DNA of 17,878 nucleotides from JAHHLP01 sp041609895. GTDB lineage: Bacteria > Bacteroidota > Rhodothermia > Rhodothermales > JABDKH01. Below, piece by piece: positions 15,179 through 17,878 of the stretch (position 1 is its first letter; each line of letters starts with the position of its first letter). Both the position numbers and the translations under genes were made by a program. The notes beneath the pieces were generated by a model. The model searched no databases. It saw only the letters and a list, made by a program, of their open reading frames with translations, and was not told the DNA's origin. Location: contig JBFIPX010000055.1 in the NCBI GenBank assembly GCA_041609895.1, positions 1-17,878 on the forward strand, written 5' to 3'.

Positions 15179-16579
15179 ATGACCAGAGTTCGCGTTCGCC
15201 TCAACGTGCCGGATTCCCTGCTCAACGTGTCACGCTGGGCCATCGAGACACTCTTGTATCCTCTCGGACTTGAGGCGATTTGGATTGACCCTGGCGAGCC
15301 GGAGGCCGACATACATTACGGTCGCCACGACAACGAGAAGAAGGCGCGGGTGATACTGGATTACTCTGCTCAATCCGCGGAAATCTACTCGCGTCGGCGG
15401 GCGGTGGATCTCGCAGATGTCACATGGGCGCAGTGGGACGGTGAGCGGTGGCCCGTGCTGTTTCTGTCAGGCAGTGGTGAACCGGATCTGATTGCCGGTA
15501 CGTGGTATCTGCTCAGTGGTTGGCAGGAACTGACAACTACGTCGCGTGACGAAAAAGGTCGGTTCAGGTATACGGACTCTCTGCAGTCGAAGCTGTCGTT
15601 TCCTCTTGCCCCTATAGTTGATGTTTATCGTGAGCGACTCAAGCAGACGCTGATCGAGGAGGGATTTCACGTGCGACAACGGCGGTGGGGAGAGACGTCC
15701 TGGGCGTTGTGTCCGACCATTGACGTCGACTACCTCAGAAAGTGGCGACCGGGAATGGTGTATCGAGAGGTGGTCCAGAACCTCGTGCTTGGACAAAGGG
15801 ATCGCTCACGAGGTCATCGGCTTAGCCGCGCCCGTGAGTTTGCTTCGCAGTTCTTCGGTAGTCGAGACATCTACCGGGAGTCTTTAAATCAAATCATTCA
15901 GGTCATCAGAACCGCCACAGGTACCGCGACGGTATTCCTCAAGGCCGGAGCACACGGCGCGCACGACGTTGCATACTCGCTGGATGGTGCTTTCGTGCGT
16001 CGGTTAGTGGAAAGCTGCCAACGGTCCGGATTCGAAATTGGGCTTCACCCCAGCTACTTCGCGAGTCAACATCCGAGCTACATGGCTCGCGAGCGCCAAC
16101 TCTTGACAGAGGTCGTTGGAGAGCGGATTCGATCTGTGAGACAGCATTATCTACGCTACAGTATTCCTGCGACTCTCAGACTCCACGAGGAGAACGGTCT
16201 TGAGATCGATTCGACACTCGGGTTCGCAGAACACGAAGGATTTCGCAGGAGCACGTGCGTTCCGTTTCGGCTGTTCGATCCGTATGCTGACCGGGCAACA
16301 TCGGTGTGGGAGATGCCGCTTACGGTTATGGACGGGACGCTGTTCAACCGTCGTGATCTCGATGTTGACGGCGCGGTTGATGCGACCGCACACGTTATGG
16401 ACTTGTGTGAGCGATTCGGTGGGTGCGCCGTGCTGTTGTGGCACAACGTGCTCTGGGACGAGATGGATGCGCCGGGTTGGGCGCAGCACTTCGAGGCTAC
16501 GATATCTGAGGCGCGTCGACGAGATGTTCGCATCTCGGCTCTCGGTGGTGCGCTGGAGTCGTGGCGTCAGTCTTTGTGA
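15179..16579 (+). CDS. Polysaccharide deacetylase-like (NodB fold) protein with N-terminal DUF7033-type domain
   Basis: This protein of 466 residues has an N-terminal domain of about 150 residues (WAIETLLYPLGLE, DIHYG, WPVLFL, IAGTWYLLSGWQE) that looks like DUF7033. A carbohydrate-esterase-4/NodB-like barrel follows. TIDVDYLRKWRPG (180-192) supplies the DxD pair D182/D184, FEIGLHPSYFAS (285-296) the histidine H290, RQHYLR (321-326) a subgroup motif, and STLGFAEHEGFRRST (345-359) plus LLWHNVLWDE complete the site. This fits the uncharacterised CE4 subgroup often found in surface-polysaccharide clusters; no such cluster is visible here. ATG 15179 is preferred over GTG 15125, which adds 18 non-conserved residues. 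It diverges from the HD gene across a 120-base gap, where I see only a weak TTGCTA-17-TTATCT promoter-like pair. Its end overlaps the acyltransferase gene. Confidence 0.88.
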   Translation: MTRVRVRLNVPDSLLNVSRWAIETLLYPLGLEAIWIDPGEPEADIHYGRHDNEKKARVILDYSAQSAEIYSRRRAVDLADVTWAQWDGERWPVLFLSGSGEPDLIAGTWYLLSGWQELTTTSRDEKGRFRYTDSLQSKLSFPLAPIVDVYRERLKQTLIEEGFHVRQRRWGETSWALCPTIDVDYLRKWRPGMVYREVVQNLVLGQRDRSRGHRLSRAREFASQFFGSRDIYRESLNQIIQVIRTATGTATVFLKAGAHGAHDVAYSLDGAFVRRLVESCQRSGFEIGLHPSYFASQHPSYMARERQLLTEVVGERIRSVRQHYLRYSIPATLRLHEENGLEIDSTLGFAEHEGFRRSTCVPFRLFDPYADRATSVWEMPLTVMDGTLFNRRDLDVDGAVDATAHVMDLCERFGGCAVLLWHNVLWDEMDAPGWAQHFEATISEARRRDVRISALGGALESWRQSL

Positions 16580-17151
16580 CGCTTGCCCTTGAAGTGTGAG
16601 TAGTACGAGATGATATCTGCGAGGTCTGCCTCATAATCACCTGATGGATAGACAATCTTGCCAAGGCCGACGGTACGACTTGGAAAGTCGAAGTAACCAC
16701 AGACCACGGGTACCTCCGCCTGCAACGCTATCTGGTAAAATCCGCTTTTCCACCGCTCGACTTTCCCGCGCGTACCCTCTGGCGCGATCGCCAGGACAAA
16801 AGTTTCGCTCTTTCGAAACTCCTGGACCACCTGAGGCACCAGACCGGCTGACTTCGCACGGTTGACGGGAATGCCACCGAGGCGTCGCATCAGCTTCCCG
16901 AAAGGCCACCGGAAAATGGTGTGCTTTCCTATCCAGTGGGCATCTATGTCAATCGCGAAAGCGCTGGATAAACCGATGACGAAGTCCCAGTTGGACGTGT
17001 GAGGTGCTGCTATAACTACGAACTTCTTCAGGTCGGGAAAATTGCCTTCGATTCTCCACCCCAACGAAGACAACAGCCACCGCCCCAATTTCTTCAGCCA
17101 GTGTCGCCCCCGTCGTGGTACACGCTCGGGGAGTACCGGGAATGTTGTCAT
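16567..17151 (-). CDS. PlsC-type 1-acyl-glycerol-3-phosphate/lysophospholipid acyltransferase
   Basis: This 194-residue protein has the LPLAT fold. The catalytic HX4D motif is H51-TSNW-D56 (APHTSNWDF), the substrate-binding GGIPVNR is at 92-98, and the acyl-acceptor motif APEGTR at 123-128. This family transfers an acyl group from acyl-ACP or acyl-CoA to a lyso-lipid at the inner membrane. The short length, without N-terminal membrane helices, and the HTSNWD variant point to the small LPLAT subgroup rather than classical PlsC, so the acceptor is uncertain. It starts at ATG 17151, 39 bases after the lipase stop on the same strand, so a two-gene lipid operon is likely. Its stop (16567-16569) lies 13 bases inside the 3' end of the convergent NodB-fold gene. 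Confidence 0.93.
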   Translation of the reverse strand: MTTFPVLPERVPRRGRHWLKKLGRWLLSSLGWRIEGNFPDLKKFVVIAAPHTSNWDFVIGLSSAFAIDIDAHWIGKHTIFRWPFGKLMRRLGGIPVNRAKSAGLVPQVVQEFRKSETFVLAIAPEGTRGKVERWKSGFYQIALQAEVPVVCGYFDFPSRTVGLGKIVYPSGDYEADLADIISYYSHFKGKRHKD

Positions 17152-17190
17152 TAGGTCAGGATGATTGGGGGAGTGGATGCGGCTCTGGGT

Positions 17191-17878
17191 TCAGAAACCC
17201 TCCGACGCCAGTCGCCGAACTACATCGAGGAAGAAGTCATTGGATGAGAATCGTGACCCTGTTCCGAACGAGAGGCCAACCTGGGCGGCATGATCGGCGT
17301 CAATCGTGCCAAGGTAATCTCCCCATCTTGCACTCGAGACAGATACTATTCCGTCATTGGGGCCCTCCGTGGCAAACAGAAGTCCGTTTCCGATCCGAAG
17401 GAACGGATTAGCAGGAACGCCCGCCCCTTTACCAGCGGCCCCGCCGTACGACTGATATCGGACAGCGGGGTGGTCCTCGTTCTCGCGATTGAAATGCTCG
17501 ATCAGATGCTCTGGCGTGAGTTCGGCGACAGCCGTGCGAAAGTCCGCTTCGCCTTCCGGTACCGCGGTGGTTCCCAGCCAGTCTGCGAGTTCAGCCAGGA
17601 GCTGCCGAACGCGCTCCGGCCTGGTCACGATGAACTCCGCGATGTGAGTACCCCTGTGTGGCGTCGCGATGGTCGTGAGGGTCGCGATACGATCGTGCAT
17701 GCCGTGCCGGGAGATCAGATGCCGGGCATCGAGCCCGCCCATGGAGTGTGCAATAAGGTTGAGTTTGTCGGCACCCGTTTCGGCCAGCACGTGTGCAAGG
17801 CGCTCTTTCCACATCTCCGTTCTGACGGCCACCGTATTGTAGGGTACGACGTTCGGCGCAAAAGCCAGAACCCCGTGC
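17191..17878 (-). CDS. Triacylglycerol lipase (alpha/beta hydrolase, true-lipase family I type), 5' truncated by window edge
   Basis: The frame is open to the window edge (last whole codon ends at 17877), leaving about 228 C-terminal residues; signal peptide and oxyanion-hole region lie outside. The fragment carries the complete catalytic triad. The nucleophile S45 is in AHSMGGLDARHLIS, D175 in GPNDGIVS, and H196 in DADHAAQVG, the same arrangement as in Pseudomonas/Burkholderia lipases. TPHRGTHIAEFI after the nucleophile and a helical lid-like region (about 75-130) also fit. The start of the fragment (APNVVPYNTVAVRTEMW) corresponds to the strand just before the nucleophile helix, not to the HG oxyanion motif. 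The enzyme would hydrolyse long-chain triglycerides, normally after secretion. It is upstream of the acyltransferase, and no lipase-specific foldase (lif) is visible on this side. Confidence 0.93.
   Translation of the reverse strand, partial: HGVLAFAPNVVPYNTVAVRTEMWKERLAHVLAETGADKLNLIAHSMGGLDARHLISRHGMHDRIATLTTIATPHRGTHIAEFIVTRPERVRQLLAELADWLGTTAVPEGEADFRTAVAELTPEHLIEHFNRENEDHPAVRYQSYGGAAGKGAGVPANPFLRIGNGLLFATEGPNDGIVSVSSARWGDYLGTIDADHAAQVGLSFGTGSRFSSNDFFLDVVRRLASEGF

Noticed and set aside
1..17878. CRISPR arrays, insertion sequences, prophage or integron elements
   Set aside because: No regularly spaced direct repeats, transposase, integrase or terminal-repeat pairs were seen; the genes are typical chromosomal ones.

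Overview
The window reads as an ordinary chromosomal segment of a free-living bacterium, most likely a member of the Bacteroidota and possibly the Rhodothermia side of that phylum. This rests on inference. The MutL has the degenerate C-terminal motifs I associate with Bacteroidota MutL, a small basic 'YEPRYYDP' protein sits just ahead of mutL, and a CPBP protease-DUF2007-cdsA run is present. The codon use is moderately GC-rich by eye. I see no insertion sequence, phage gene, CRISPR array, integrase or toxin-antitoxin pair.

Layout, plus strand: (1-2508) the 3' part of a dicarboxylate/amino-acid:cation symporter, followed by an exported or membrane-anchored TPR protein with a motif like eukaryotic TTC39/IML2. 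(2509-3011) A mostly non-coding stretch with a nested inverted repeat and a tRNA-Arg(CCG) on the minus strand with its own terminator. (3012-3878) A divergent sigma-70-family factor with region 2 and two region-4-like helix-turn-helix segments. (3879-4020) A 142-base leader packed with competing inverted repeats. (4021-6254) A tight membrane/lipid block: CPBP intramembrane protease, DUF2007 protein and CDP-diglyceride synthase, with a perfect 13-bp inverted repeat bracketing the cdsA start. (6341-11554) A small basic membrane protein, mutL, tilS, hpt and kynA, closely spaced and probably co-transcribed at least in part.

Minus strand: (11605-13711) kynureninase and an atypical SDR protein, tail-to-tail with kynA, so tryptophan breakdown genes meet across the strand switch. 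(13763-15058) A SAMHD1-like HD phosphohydrolase. Then a plus-strand NodB-fold protein (15179-16579), divergent from the HD gene, whose 3' end overlaps a minus-strand pair: a PlsC-type acyltransferase and a secreted-type triacylglycerol lipase cut by the window edge.

Functionally the genes cover envelope lipid synthesis and turnover (cdsA, acyltransferase, lipase), genome and translation upkeep (mutL, tilS, tRNA-Arg), nucleotide salvage and dNTP hydrolysis (hpt, HD protein) and tryptophan catabolism (kynA, kynU, perhaps the SDR). I found no convincing new multi-gene system. The best leads are the RNA-level structures before the CPBP gene and around the cdsA start, the double-HTH sigma factor, the SDR lacking its catalytic Tyr/Lys beside kynU, and the MutL with eroded endonuclease motifs.
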